This document shows positions 1 through 7,923 of a DNA stretch of 11,759 nt, piece after piece; the stretch's first letter is position 1; the number at the start of each line of letters is the position of its first letter. This DNA comes from Pseudomonadota bacterium. Lineage in GTDB: Bacteria > Pseudomonadota > Gammaproteobacteria > Xanthomonadales > Xanthomonadaceae. The DNA lies in assembly GCA_025355485.1 (NCBI GenBank), contig JANXZP010000157.1, forward strand, positions 1 through 11,759. Direction: 5' to 3'. The notes under the pieces are model-generated. The model saw only the letters and a list, made by a program, of their open reading frames with translations, searched no databases and was not told the DNA's origin. A program made the translations under genes and the position numbers.

Positions 1-78
1 GGCCTTGTTCTCGTCATCAAGCCAACGGCGCTTGATGATGTCGCGCGACCGTGCATCGAGTTCGGCGAGGCCATCCTA

Positions 79-95
<17 letters not shown>
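1..95. repeat. Left arm of a 95-base inverted repeat (fold-back copy of rpoH interior)
   Basis: Base i in this arm pairs with base 544-i. All of 1-95 is the reverse complement of 449-543 except base 78 (A where T is expected). Beyond base 95 the similarity stops at once and normal rpoH sequence continues. The arm begins exactly at the window edge and replaces the expected upstream coding sequence of rpoH. Confidence 0.97.
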
Positions 96-645
<550 letters not shown>

Positions 646-672
646 ATTGACTTCGCACGCAGGAATTCACGG

Positions 673-701
673 CGGCTCCGGAAACGGAGCCGTTCGTTTT
701 T
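673..701 (+). terminator. Rho-independent terminator of rpoH
   Basis: A perfect 8-bp stem (CGGCTCCG at 673-680 and CGGAGCCG at 685-692) closes a GAAA tetraloop and is followed by TTCGTTTTT. It lies 28 bases after the rpoH stop codon and points in the same direction. Confidence 0.9.
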
Positions 702-735
702 GCCGATATGCAGCCGCATCGCCAACGCGCATCTA

Positions 736-746
736 CTTTAATAAAG
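736..746. promoter_or_regulatory. Short palindrome CTTTAATAAAG, possible operator
   Basis: Arms CTTTA and TAAAG flank a single central A, two bases upstream of the candidate -35 box of the next gene. That position would suit a regulator-binding site. It is AT-rich and short, so chance is a real alternative. Confidence 0.25.
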
Positions 747-748
747 CC

Positions 749-776
749 TTTACACATACCTACATTGTGATATTCT
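749..776 (+). promoter_or_regulatory. Candidate sigma-70 promoter for the 835-2158 gene pair
   Basis: TTTACA at 749-754 (5 of 6 matches to TTGACA) is separated by 16 bases from TATTCT at 771-776 (4 of 6 matches to TATAAT). Transcription would begin near 783, giving a leader of about 50 bases before ATG 835. A small CACA/TGTG dyad (753-756 and 766-769) overlaps the spacer. Confidence 0.5.
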
Positions 777-834
777 CAGGGCCAGCCACAATGCCGATGT
801 CGCAATCCGCGACCCGAATTTTGTGGAGATTCCC

Positions 835-1494
835 ATGAACCGCCCCATGCAACTCGTTCTCGCCATCGTGATCGCGCTGCCGTTTGCGGCAACACCGATG
901 ATCGCGTCTGCTGCGACTGCCGCGCCGATGACGCACGACATGACGACTTCGCCGGCGCCGTCGAAACTTGCGCAGACGCTGCGCACGTTGTGGCTCGGCC
1001 ACGTCGAAGCCGTCCGCATGTACGACTTCGCGGCGCATGATCACAATGCCGCGAAATCCAAGATCGCCGCCGATCATGTCGTCGCCAACGCCAAGCAGAT
1101 CGCGGGTGCGGTCGGCAGCTTCTACGGCAAGCCCGCAGGCGACAAGATGATGACCCTGCTCGCCGGTCATTGGGGCGCGGTGAAGGCCTATGCCGACGCC
1201 ACGTTCGCGCACGACAGTGCCGGCCAGAACAAGGCGATACAGAACCTCAACGCGAATGCGAAGGACATCGCCGACTTCCTCTCCGGCGCCAATCCGAACC
1301 TGCCGCAGGCGACGTTGCTGTCGCTGCTGGCCGCGCACGGCGCGCACCACATTGCGCAGGACCAGGAAATCGAAGCGGGCGACAAAGCTGGCGAAGCCAA
1401 GACCTGGGACGCGATGCGTGCACACATGGTGGTGATCGCCGACGCGCTCGCGGGCGGTATTGCCAAGCAGTTCCCGGACAAGGTCAAGGGCTGA
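835..1494 (+). CDS. Secreted alpha-helical protein with three histidine-containing repeats, function unknown
   Basis: The 219-residue product has a clear N-terminal signal peptide (hydrophobic LVLAIVIALPFAA, probable cleavage after ASA near residue 26), so it is predicted to be periplasmic or exported. The mature part consists of three related helical units of about 55 residues, starting near residues 49, 104 and 160. Each begins with an L-x2-L-(W/L/A)-x2-H pattern (H56, H112, H168). A later (D)H or NA-x2-IA segment recurs as DHVVANAKQIA, NLNANAKDIA and AHMVVIADAL, with H81 and H197 in units 1 and 3. The histidines could bind a metal, but no known binding site is recognised. I recall similar unnamed helical proteins in other bacteria but cannot name a family. 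ATG 835 is chosen over in-frame GTG 823 because GGAG at 825-828 sits 6 bases before it. The next gene starts 4 bases downstream, so the two are probably one operon. Confidence 0.85.
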   Translation: MNRPMQLVLAIVIALPFAATPMIASAATAAPMTHDMTTSPAPSKLAQTLRTLWLGHVEAVRMYDFAAHDHNAAKSKIAADHVVANAKQIAGAVGSFYGKPAGDKMMTLLAGHWGAVKAYADATFAHDSAGQNKAIQNLNANAKDIADFLSGANPNLPQATLLSLLAAHGAHHIAQDQEIEAGDKAGEAKTWDAMRAHMVVIADALAGGIAKQFPDKVKG

Positions 1495-1498
1495 CCGC

Positions 1499-2158
1499 AT
1501 GCGCCTGCGCGCGTCGGCATCACAGCTCGGCACGACGCAGCAGGCGCTGCTTCGGCAATTGTTGTGGCACCCGGAAGGACTCGGCGTCGAGGACTTGTGC
1601 ATCAAGCTGCGCGTCAGCCACAACGCGGTGCGCCAGCACCTGACCGCGCTGGGTTCGGCGAACCTGATCGAACGCGCCGCGCCGCGTCCGACCGGTGGTC
1701 GGCCCGGCGCGATCTTCGTGATCACCGACCTCGGGCGCGAATTGTTCCCGCGCCACTACGGCAAGATCGCGGGCGGATTGATCGAGACGTTGTACGCGAC
1801 GCTCGGGCGCGAGCAGGTGATGGCGATGCTGCGCGCGCTCGGCACGCAACTCGCGAACGAACAACCCGAACCGGTGGACCAGGACGACATCGAACTCGCT
1901 GGCAAGCAACTCGCCGGACGACTCACCGCGCTCGGCTACGAAGCCGCCGCGATCAAGCACGACGGCGAGCCGCAGATCGAAGCGCACAACTGCGTGTTCC
2001 ACTCGCTCGCCGCGCGGCATCCGGAAGTCTGCCATTTCGATCTCGCCTTCCTCAGCGCGAGCTCCGGCCGCGAAGTGAAGCATGCCGAATGCATGGTGCG
2101 CGGCGGCCGGACCTGCCGCTTCGTTCTCGGTGCGCGGACGGATGCCAAACCGGAATAG
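1499..2158 (+). CDS. Winged-helix transcriptional regulator with four-cysteine C-terminal domain (SufR-like, probable Fe-S sensor)
   Basis: The 219-residue protein has an N-terminal helix-turn-helix (about residues 28-52, VEDLCIKLRVSHNAVRQHL) and a wing with TGGRPGAIFVITDLGRELFP. This is the arrangement seen in SufR and related DeoR/ArsR-type iron-sulfur regulators. The C-terminal domain carries C165, C178, C198 and C206 (spacing C-x12-C-x19-C-x7-C), with NCVFHSLAARHPEVCHF resembling the C-x12-C segment of SufR-type proteins. An Fe-S cluster responsive to iron, oxygen or nitric oxide is inferred, not shown. ATG 1499 is preferred over TTG 1460 because AAGGG (1486-1490) lies 8 bases ahead and the longer form would overlap the upstream gene. 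It follows the secreted repeat protein by 4 bases and may autoregulate the pair through the promoter near 750. Confidence 0.85.
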   Translation: MRLRASASQLGTTQQALLRQLLWHPEGLGVEDLCIKLRVSHNAVRQHLTALGSANLIERAAPRPTGGRPGAIFVITDLGRELFPRHYGKIAGGLIETLYATLGREQVMAMLRALGTQLANEQPEPVDQDDIELAGKQLAGRLTALGYEAAAIKHDGEPQIEAHNCVFHSLAARHPEVCHFDLAFLSASSGREVKHAECMVRGGRTCRFVLGARTDAKPE

Positions 2159-2188
2159 GCGTTTCCGTTAAGCTGGCCGCGACCAACG

Positions 2189-3910
2189 ATGAACACGCGC
2201 ATTCCATCCGCCATCGACGAACGCGTGCCCAGCCGCTGGCAGGGCACGCTGTTTGAATGCAAGGCGTGGGCATATCGTATCCGACGCACACTCACCGAGC
2301 GTCTGCGCGGACAACACGCGTCACGGCACACATGCGGCATGGCCTTGCACGAACTGCCCGTACTGGCCGAATTCGAAGGCTCGCTGTGGCCGCAGGACGA
2401 GTCCGACCTCAGGCTGGTCGCCGGCAAGATCCATAACCTGCGACTCGCCGCGAAACGGATGCGCGGACTCGAAATTCCGGCCGGCGCGATTTTCAGTTTC
2501 TGGAAACAGCTCGGTCGCGCGAGCGCTGCGCGCGGATTCGTGCGCGGCCGCGAGCTGCGCGAAGGCTGCGTGATTCCCGCGATCGGCGGCGGCCTGTGCC
2601 AGCTCTCGAACGCGATTTATGACATCGCCGTGCGTGCTGGCTTGGAAGTCGTCGAACGCCATCGCCATTCGCGCGTTTTGCCAGGCTCGCTTGCCGAATT
2701 CGATCGCGATGCGACGGTGTTCTGGAACTACCTCGACCTGCGCCTACGCGCGCCGTTCGCGTGGCGGCTGGAAGTCGAGCTAGATTCCGAACGGCTGCAT
2801 GTAAGGATTCGCGGCAACAACGCGACATCCGTCGACATGCGCCCGATCGCGCTGCGAACACGCACAACCGATACGCTCGGCGATTGCAGCAGTTGCGGCG
2901 AGCAGGACTGCCATCGGCACGTCGGATCGCAAACGTTGAATCGGCATCGCACATGGTTGTTTTTTGAACCATGGCCGGAGTTTCTCGCGCTGCTCGAGCG
3001 CGAACGAGGTGATCACGATCGTGTCGTCGATATGAGTTCGCAAGGCGATCGGTTCCACCTCGCAACATTCTCGCGATGGCACGCGGCACTGCGCACGCGT
3101 TGGGCCTTGTGGCGCAAACAACCGCTGCCGAAGGCGCGTGCCGATGGCCTGCAAGTCGCTGCACGTGCGCTTGCGCGAGACTTGCGGCCCGACGATCTGC
3201 ATCTGGTGGTCGAGCAGGGCTTGCTGCCATATTTGTGGCGCGACGGCGAACTCGCCGGTCGGCGCTTCGACGTGATGATGAATGCGTTGCCGATGGACGC
3301 GATCCAACAGCGGATTGATATCGCCGCGGCGATGCACAGCGATTGCAAGACGCTACGCGACTTTCGTGCACCGACCGAACTGCTGCAAGCCGAGCGCGAG
3401 GCACTGGCGCACGCCGTGCGCTGGATCAGTCCGCATGCGCAGGTTCTCGCGCTTGCCGGTTCCCGCGCAGCGCCATTGGATTGGATCGCAGCGAGGCTTC
3501 CGGATGCGCGGATTGCACGAGGCGATGGCGCACCTGCGATCCTGTTCCCCGCGTCGGCACTCGCGCGAAAAGGCGTGCTGGAATTCGTCGCCGCGCTGCA
3601 AGGCCTGCCTGTGCGCGTGCTCACCCCGCCGGGCGCGGCCGAGGCGGATACGGTCTGGGGCGATGTGGCGGTCGAACGCGTCGCATCGATTGCCGCAGGC
3701 ATGGCTCGCGCTGATCTCGTCGTGCTCCCGGCATGGATCGAACACCAACCGCGCAGCCTCCTCGCCGCGATCGCACGCGGCATCCCGGTCATCGCGACCG
3801 CGGCTTGCGGATTGCCGCTGTCGCCGCAATGGGACTGCGTCCCCGAAGGCGATACGACGGTGTTGCGTCGCGCGATCGTGGAACGACTCGGATTATCCGA
3901 TCGGCATTGA
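2189..3910 (+). CDS. VanW-domain protein fused to a glycosyltransferase-like C-terminal domain
   Basis: The 573-residue product has a VanW-family core at about residues 75-210, with the typical run FSFWKQLGRASAARGF, the loop GGGLCQLSNAIYD (133-145) and HRHS followed by ATVFWNYLDLRL. VanW proteins occur near glycopeptide-resistance and envelope genes, but their biochemical role is unknown. A short cysteine/histidine cluster follows (C233, C236, C241, H242, H244). The tail (about 315-573) resembles the donor half of a GT-B glycosyltransferase: LFPASALARKGVLEF near 452-466 and ADLVVLPAWIEHQPRS near 508-523, then GIPVIATAACGLP. The first Glu of the usual E-x7-E pair is E518, but the second position is A526, so activity is uncertain. 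There is no signal peptide or membrane segment. The start codon lacks a strong ribosome binding site. The gene lies 30 bases after the regulator and could be co-transcribed. Confidence 0.87.
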   Translation: MNTRIPSAIDERVPSRWQGTLFECKAWAYRIRRTLTERLRGQHASRHTCGMALHELPVLAEFEGSLWPQDESDLRLVAGKIHNLRLAAKRMRGLEIPAGAIFSFWKQLGRASAARGFVRGRELREGCVIPAIGGGLCQLSNAIYDIAVRAGLEVVERHRHSRVLPGSLAEFDRDATVFWNYLDLRLRAPFAWRLEVELDSERLHVRIRGNNATSVDMRPIALRTRTTDTLGDCSSCGEQDCHRHVGSQTLNRHRTWLFFEPWPEFLALLERERGDHDRVVDMSSQGDRFHLATFSRWHAALRTRWALWRKQPLPKARADGLQVAARALARDLRPDDLHLVVEQGLLPYLWRDGELAGRRFDVMMNALPMDAIQQRIDIAAAMHSDCKTLRDFRAPTELLQAEREALAHAVRWISPHAQVLALAGSRAAPLDWIAARLPDARIARGDGAPAILFPASALARKGVLEFVAALQGLPVRVLTPPGAAEADTVWGDVAVERVASIAAGMARADLVVLPAWIEHQPRSLLAAIARGIPVIATAACGLPLSPQWDCVPEGDTTVLRRAIVERLGLSDRH

Positions 3911-3927
3911 TACGCCTGGTCCGTTTT

Positions 3928-5223
3928 CTATTCCGAGCCGATCCTGGAGTCATCGGAAGATTTCGATGCAGGCTGTTCGCATCCGACGATAATGCGTGCA
4001 TTGCGCTGGTAGCTCCAGTACGACCACGCCCAGTCGAGCATCACCACGATGCGGTTGCGGAAGCCGATCAGGAAGAAGATGTGCGCGGCCAGCCAGAACC
4101 ACCACGCGAGCAGGCCGGAGAATTTCAATCGGCCCAAGTCCACGACTGCGGCCATGCGGCCGATCGTTGCGAGGTTGCCGTAATCGCGATAACGGAAAGG
4201 CTTTGCAGGTTGACCGCGCAGACGTGCACGAATCACCGTGGCGACGTGCGTGCCCATCTGCTTGGCTGCGGGTGCGATGCCGGGTACCGGTTGCCCGTTC
4301 GATTGCACGACATGTGCGAGATCGCCGATCACGCACACTTCCGGGTGTCCTTCGATCGACAGGTCGGGCTGCACTTCGACGCGCCCCGCGCGATCAAGCG
4401 CGACGCCGAGCTGGCGTCCCAGCGGCGATGCGGCGACGCCGGCCGCCCACAGGACACTACGACTTTCGATGCGTGTTGTTCCAAGCGTCACACCATCGGC
4501 ATCGATCGCCGTCACCGCCTGCCCGGTGCGCACATTGACGCCGAGTCGTTCGAGTTGCGTTCGCGCGCTTTGCGACAACGATTCGGGCATCGCGGCGAGC
4601 ACGCGCGGGCCGGCTTCGAGCAAATGGATCTGCGCGCTGCGCGGATCGTAGCGGCGAAATTCGCGTGGCAAAGTGTGGCGCGCGATTTCGGCGAGCGTGC
4701 CCGCGAGTTCGACGCCTGTAGGGCCACCACCGATCACGACGAAATTCATCCACGCCGCGCGGGCGGCCGAGTCGTCCTCTCGCTCCGCGGCCTCGAATGC
4801 GGTCAGGATGCGGCGCCGGATGGCGAGCGCGTCATCGAGCGTTTTCAGGCCCGGCGCATGCGCGGCCCAGTCGTCGTGGCCGAAATACGCGTGCGTCGCA
4901 CCGGTCGCGACGACGAGATAGTCATAGTCGAGGCTGCCATGGTCGAGTGTCACCCGCTTCGCGGCGAGATCGATCCCGGACGCTTCGCCGAGCAGCACGG
5001 TCACGTTGCGCTGGCGATGCAGGATATGCCGCAGCGGCGCGGCGATATCGGGCGCCGATAAACCCGCGGTCGCGACCTGGTACAGCAGCGGCTGGAACAG
5101 GTGGTGGTTGGTGCGATCGACCAGGGTGATGCGCACCGGCGCGCTTGCGAGCGCGCGCGTCGCCCACAGGCCGCCGAAGCCGCCTCCAAGGATCACGACA
5201 TGTGGAAGTGCGACTTCGCCCAT
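3928..5223 (-). CDS. ndh: Type II NADH:quinone oxidoreductase (NDH-2)
   Basis: This 431-residue flavoprotein passes electrons from NADH to quinone at the inner membrane without pumping protons. It shows an N-terminal FAD-binding GGGFGG loop (residues 13-18), the NDH-2 hallmark FQPLLYQVATAGLSAPDIA (43-61), a second Rossmann loop for NADH, VVIGGGPTGVELAG (162-175), the FAD-contacting IGDLAHV (299-305), the quinone-site region APAAKQMG (317-324), and a hydrophobic C-terminal part (about 370-405) suited to membrane attachment. The ATG at 5223-5221 overlaps the priA stop as TGATG and puts the FAD loop at the usual distance from the start. An in-frame extension to 5304 would run inside priA and adds nothing conserved. 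It converges with the VanW gene, 17 bases away, with no clear terminator between. Confidence 0.95.
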   Translation of the reverse strand: MGEVALPHVVILGGGFGGLWATRALASAPVRITLVDRTNHHLFQPLLYQVATAGLSAPDIAAPLRHILHRQRNVTVLLGEASGIDLAAKRVTLDHGSLDYDYLVVATGATHAYFGHDDWAAHAPGLKTLDDALAIRRRILTAFEAAEREDDSAARAAWMNFVVIGGGPTGVELAGTLAEIARHTLPREFRRYDPRSAQIHLLEAGPRVLAAMPESLSQSARTQLERLGVNVRTGQAVTAIDADGVTLGTTRIESRSVLWAAGVAASPLGRQLGVALDRAGRVEVQPDLSIEGHPEVCVIGDLAHVVQSNGQPVPGIAPAAKQMGTHVATVIRARLRGQPAKPFRYRDYGNLATIGRMAAVVDLGRLKFSGLLAWWFWLAAHIFFLIGFRNRIVVMLDWAWSYWSYQRNARIIVGCEQPASKSSDDSRIGSE

Positions 5224-7433
5224 CAGTACAAATCCACCGGATCGACATCCAGCGACCAGCGCACCTTGCGCGCGGATTTGAGCGCGTGCAATTGCGGCAT
5301 CCACGCATTCAGCGCGGCCTGCAGTGCCGGGCGTTGCGCTGCCGACAGATGCAATTGCGCGCGTGCCTTGCCTGCGCGTCGTGGCATCGGCGCTGGCAGC
5401 GGGCCGTGGATGGATGCGGTTGTCGCGTTCGTCACGAAGGCTTCCTTCGCTTCGATCAGGAACTCCTGTACGGCTGCATCGTTCGGCGCTTCCGCTCGCA
5501 GCAATGCGAGATAGCCGTAAGGCGGAAATCCCGCGGCTTCGCGCTGTGCAAGTTCGAGTGCGGCGAATGCTGGGTAACCGCCGTTCAACAATGTCGCAAG
5601 CAATGGATGTTCGGGGTGATGCGTCTGCAGCAGCACCGTGCCCGGCTTGCTTGCACGGCCGCCGCGACCGGCGACCTGGATCAGCAACTGCGCGAGTTTT
5701 TCCGGTGCGCGGAAATCCACCGAATGCAGGCCTTCATCGACGCCGACCACGCAGACCAAGGTCAGGTTCGGCAGGTCGTGGCCTTTCGCGAGCATCTGCG
5801 TGCCGACGAGGATGCCTGCACCGTCGCCGAGCGTTCCGAGATGTTTTTCGAGCGCGTCGCGATGGCGCGTGGTTTCGCGATCAACGCGCAGTAGCGGCGC
5901 GTCGAGGAAATGTTTCGCGAGCGTGTCCTCGATGCGTTCGGTTCCCGCGCCTTGGGGCAACAGGGCGAGGCTCGCGCAATCCGGACACGCTTTCGGCGCG
6001 AACTGACGCGCGCCGCAGTGATGGCAGATCAACTTGCCGCCGCGCGCATGCACGGTCATCGCCGAGTCGCAGCGTTTGCAGCGCGCGTTCCAGCCGCAGT
6101 CGTAACAGATCAAAACCGGCGCGTATCCGCGACGGTTCTTGAATACCAAGGCCTGCTCGCCGCGTGCGAGCGTCGCGGCGATCACATCGAGCATGTCCTG
6201 CGACAGTCCGCCATCAAGCACGCGCTTGCGCACGTCGATCACGCGCACCGACGGCGGCTTCGCATCGCCGGCGCGCTGCCGCAATTGCAAGTGTGCATAG
6301 CGGCCTCCGATCGCATGCTGCAGCGACTCGAGCGATGGCGTCGCCGAGCCAAGCAGTACCGGAATGGCGAGCGCCTTGCCGCGCACCAGGGCGAGATCGC
6401 GCGCGTGATAGCGCACGCCGTCCTGCTGCTTGTAGCTTGCGTCGTGTTCCTCGTCGACCACGATCAGGCCCGCGTCCGGCAATGGCGTGAAAATCGCCGA
6501 GCGCGTGCCAACCAGCACGCGCGCTTCGCCGCGCGCCATCGCCGTCCAGACGCGCGCACGCTCGCCATCGGCCAGTCCCGAATGCAATGCGTGTACCGGT
6601 ACGCCGAGTTGTGCGCGGAAACGACGCAATGTCTGCGGTGTCAAACCGATTTCCGGAACGAGAACCAGCGCCTGCCTGCCGCGCGCGATGCAGTCGGCGA
6701 TCGCTTCCAGATACACCTCGGTCTTGCCGCTGCCGGTGACGCCTTCGAGCAGCAAGGGCTGAAAACGATCGCGCGCCGCGAGCACCGCATCGGCGGCGAT
6801 GCGTTGCGCGGGATTGAGTGCGTGGCCAGACGTCGCGAAACCCGCGCTGCTTCCCCGCGGCAGCGCAACGCGTTCGGCAAAACCCCGTTTGTGCAACGTG
6901 CGGGCTGCGCTGCGCCAGCCATCGAAATCAGCATCGAGTACATCTTCATCGACTGCCGCTTCATCGACCGCCGACGCCTTGATACGGTCAGCAAATCGCC
7001 GTGTCGCCGTGCGTTGGCGCAAACTCGCAAGGCCGGTACGGCCGGCTTCGGTCAGCGACCAGCCCCAGGCGCAGGTGTCCGGAAGCGGATCGCCGCGGCG
7101 CAGCGTCGACGGCAGCGCGGTCGCGATCACCTCGCCGAGCGGCTTGTGGTAGTAGCGTGCGGCCCAGCGCAGCGTTGTCAGCAATTCGCCATGCAGGATC
7201 GGTTCGTGGTCGAGTAGTGCAATGGCGCGCTTGAGATCGGGCGCATCGGCAGCCGGCGCGCCGACGGCGTCGACCACACCGACCAACTCGCGGTTGCCGA
7301 ACGGCACGCGCACGCGACAACCGAGCAGCATCGCATCGGCGTGTGCGTGGGCTGGCGGCAGGTAATCGAAGCAACGCGGCAGCGGCAGCGGCAGGGCGAC
7401 GCGCAGCACCGCTTCGTGATCTTGCGAGGGCAT
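5223..7433 (-). CDS. priA: Primosomal replication-restart helicase PriA (protein N')
   Basis: PriA recognises stalled or repaired forks and reloads the replisome through its 3'-5' helicase and primosome assembly. The 736-residue length is normal. In order: an N-terminal DNA-binding domain (LPLPRCFDYLPP, VRVPFGNRELVGVV); Walker A GVTGSGKTE (231-239); DEEH box (327-330) followed by the aromatic-rich segment DASYKQQDGVRYHARD (331-346); GSATPS (362-367); eight zinc-binding cysteines (443, 446, 452, 455, 470, 473, 483, 486) with the spacing of E. coli PriA; and the helicase motifs GTQMLAKGHDLPN and QVAGRGGR. All expected motifs are intact. ATG 7433 has AGGA just upstream, unusually close. The stop TGA shares its A with the ATG of ndh, which suggests coupled translation. 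DnaA boxes lie about 135-170 bases upstream of the start. Confidence 0.97.
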   Translation of the reverse strand: MPSQDHEAVLRVALPLPLPRCFDYLPPAHAHADAMLLGCRVRVPFGNRELVGVVDAVGAPAADAPDLKRAIALLDHEPILHGELLTTLRWAARYYHKPLGEVIATALPSTLRRGDPLPDTCAWGWSLTEAGRTGLASLRQRTATRRFADRIKASAVDEAAVDEDVLDADFDGWRSAARTLHKRGFAERVALPRGSSAGFATSGHALNPAQRIAADAVLAARDRFQPLLLEGVTGSGKTEVYLEAIADCIARGRQALVLVPEIGLTPQTLRRFRAQLGVPVHALHSGLADGERARVWTAMARGEARVLVGTRSAIFTPLPDAGLIVVDEEHDASYKQQDGVRYHARDLALVRGKALAIPVLLGSATPSLESLQHAIGGRYAHLQLRQRAGDAKPPSVRVIDVRKRVLDGGLSQDMLDVIAATLARGEQALVFKNRRGYAPVLICYDCGWNARCKRCDSAMTVHARGGKLICHHCGARQFAPKACPDCASLALLPQGAGTERIEDTLAKHFLDAPLLRVDRETTRHRDALEKHLGTLGDGAGILVGTQMLAKGHDLPNLTLVCVVGVDEGLHSVDFRAPEKLAQLLIQVAGRGGRASKPGTVLLQTHHPEHPLLATLLNGGYPAFAALELAQREAAGFPPYGYLALLRAEAPNDAAVQEFLIEAKEAFVTNATTASIHGPLPAPMPRRAGKARAQLHLSAAQRPALQAALNAWMPQLHALKSARKVRWSLDVDPVDLY

Positions 7434-7566
7434 TTCCTCAGTCTAGCAACCGCCCCAATCCGGCCTCACAGGTGCTCCGGTAACGGATGGGGTTCAGTTA
7501 GCGAGACTAGCTCCAGCAATCCGCACAAAACGCCCACAACCCGTTGGCTTTGATAAGAAAATGTCT

Positions 7567-7601
7567 TTATCCACACCATCTGTGGATAAGTCTGTGGACA
7601 C
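7567..7601. promoter_or_regulatory. Cluster of DnaA boxes: two perfect inverted boxes plus one degenerate
   Basis: TTATCCACA (7567-7575) and its exact reverse complement TGTGGATAA (7581-7589) are separated by 5 bases. Both match the 9-base high-affinity DnaA box without error. A third site, TGTGGACAC (7593-7601), matches at 7 of 9 positions. An AT-rich run (TTTGATAAGAAAATG, 7548-7562) lies immediately beside box 1. The layout could be a DnaA-controlled promoter element for priA, a titration site, or part of an origin-like element. Confidence 0.75.
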
Positions 7602-7668
7602 AGTGCCGACACACGCTGCGCGTCGCAATGCCGATGGCCCTGTCGGCGCATTGGCGAGTTTTTAGCCA

Positions 7669-7686
7669 GACTGTCATATGGCAGTC
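7669..7686. repeat. 18-base near-perfect palindrome GACTGTCATATGGCAGTC
   Basis: The two halves match as a dyad except for one symmetric mismatch pair (bases 7674 and 7681). The CATATG centre and GACTG/CAGTC arms could form an operator for a dimeric regulator or a small hairpin. No U-tract follows on either strand, so a terminator is unlikely. Confidence 0.45.
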
Positions 7687-7853
7687 CAATCAATCAGTTG
7701 CGTATGTCATCGCGCTGTCACTCAGCGTGAGCGCGGTCGGAAACAGGCGTGATCGCGGGAATCGGGTTGCTGTGCACAAGCCAAAATGCCGGAAGCCTTA
7801 CGCTGTCTTGCGGAGCGTGAAATTTTCGTCTGTCAAGCGTTTCGAGCGAGCCT

Positions 7854-7874
7854 GCGCCGGAACGAGCCCGGCGC
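7854..7874. repeat. GC-rich hairpin upstream of the sigma-like gene
   Basis: GCGCCGG (7854-7860) pairs perfectly with CCGGCGC (7868-7874) around a 7-base loop. It has no T-run on either side. It sits directly before the -10-like element at 7885, where a -35 box would be expected. Confidence 0.45.
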
Positions 7875-7884
7875 CGTCTGCGGG

Positions 7885-7890
7885 TAGAAT
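7885..7890 (+). promoter_or_regulatory. Candidate -10 element TAGAAT for the 7938-9519 gene pair
   Basis: TAGAAT matches TATAAT at 5 of 6 positions and would place the transcript start near 7897, about 40 bases before ATG 7938. No good -35 box is found 16-18 bases upstream, where a GC-rich hairpin lies instead, so an activator or another sigma factor may be needed. Confidence 0.35.
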
Positions 7891-7923
7891 TCCGGCATTG
7901 CCAATCGCCGTGAAAACCGCCGC

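Noticed and set aside
3733..5061. Long plus-strand open frame opposite ndh
   Set aside because: It is antisense to a complete, motif-bearing NDH-2 gene and its residues are unfamiliar and Arg/His/Ala-rich, as expected from the reverse of GC-rich coding sequence.
5224..5304. N-terminal extension of NDH-2 to 5304
   Set aside because: The extra 27 residues lie inside priA in another frame. ATG 5223 gives the normal distance to the FAD loop.
5910..7217. 435-codon plus-strand open frame opposite priA
   Set aside because: It lies wholly antisense to priA, has no recognisable motif and no ribosome binding site.
7567..7601. Calling this the chromosomal replication origin
   Set aside because: Only two perfect boxes and one weak one are present, no dnaA, dnaN, mnmG or rpmH lies nearby, and skew cannot be computed from one window.
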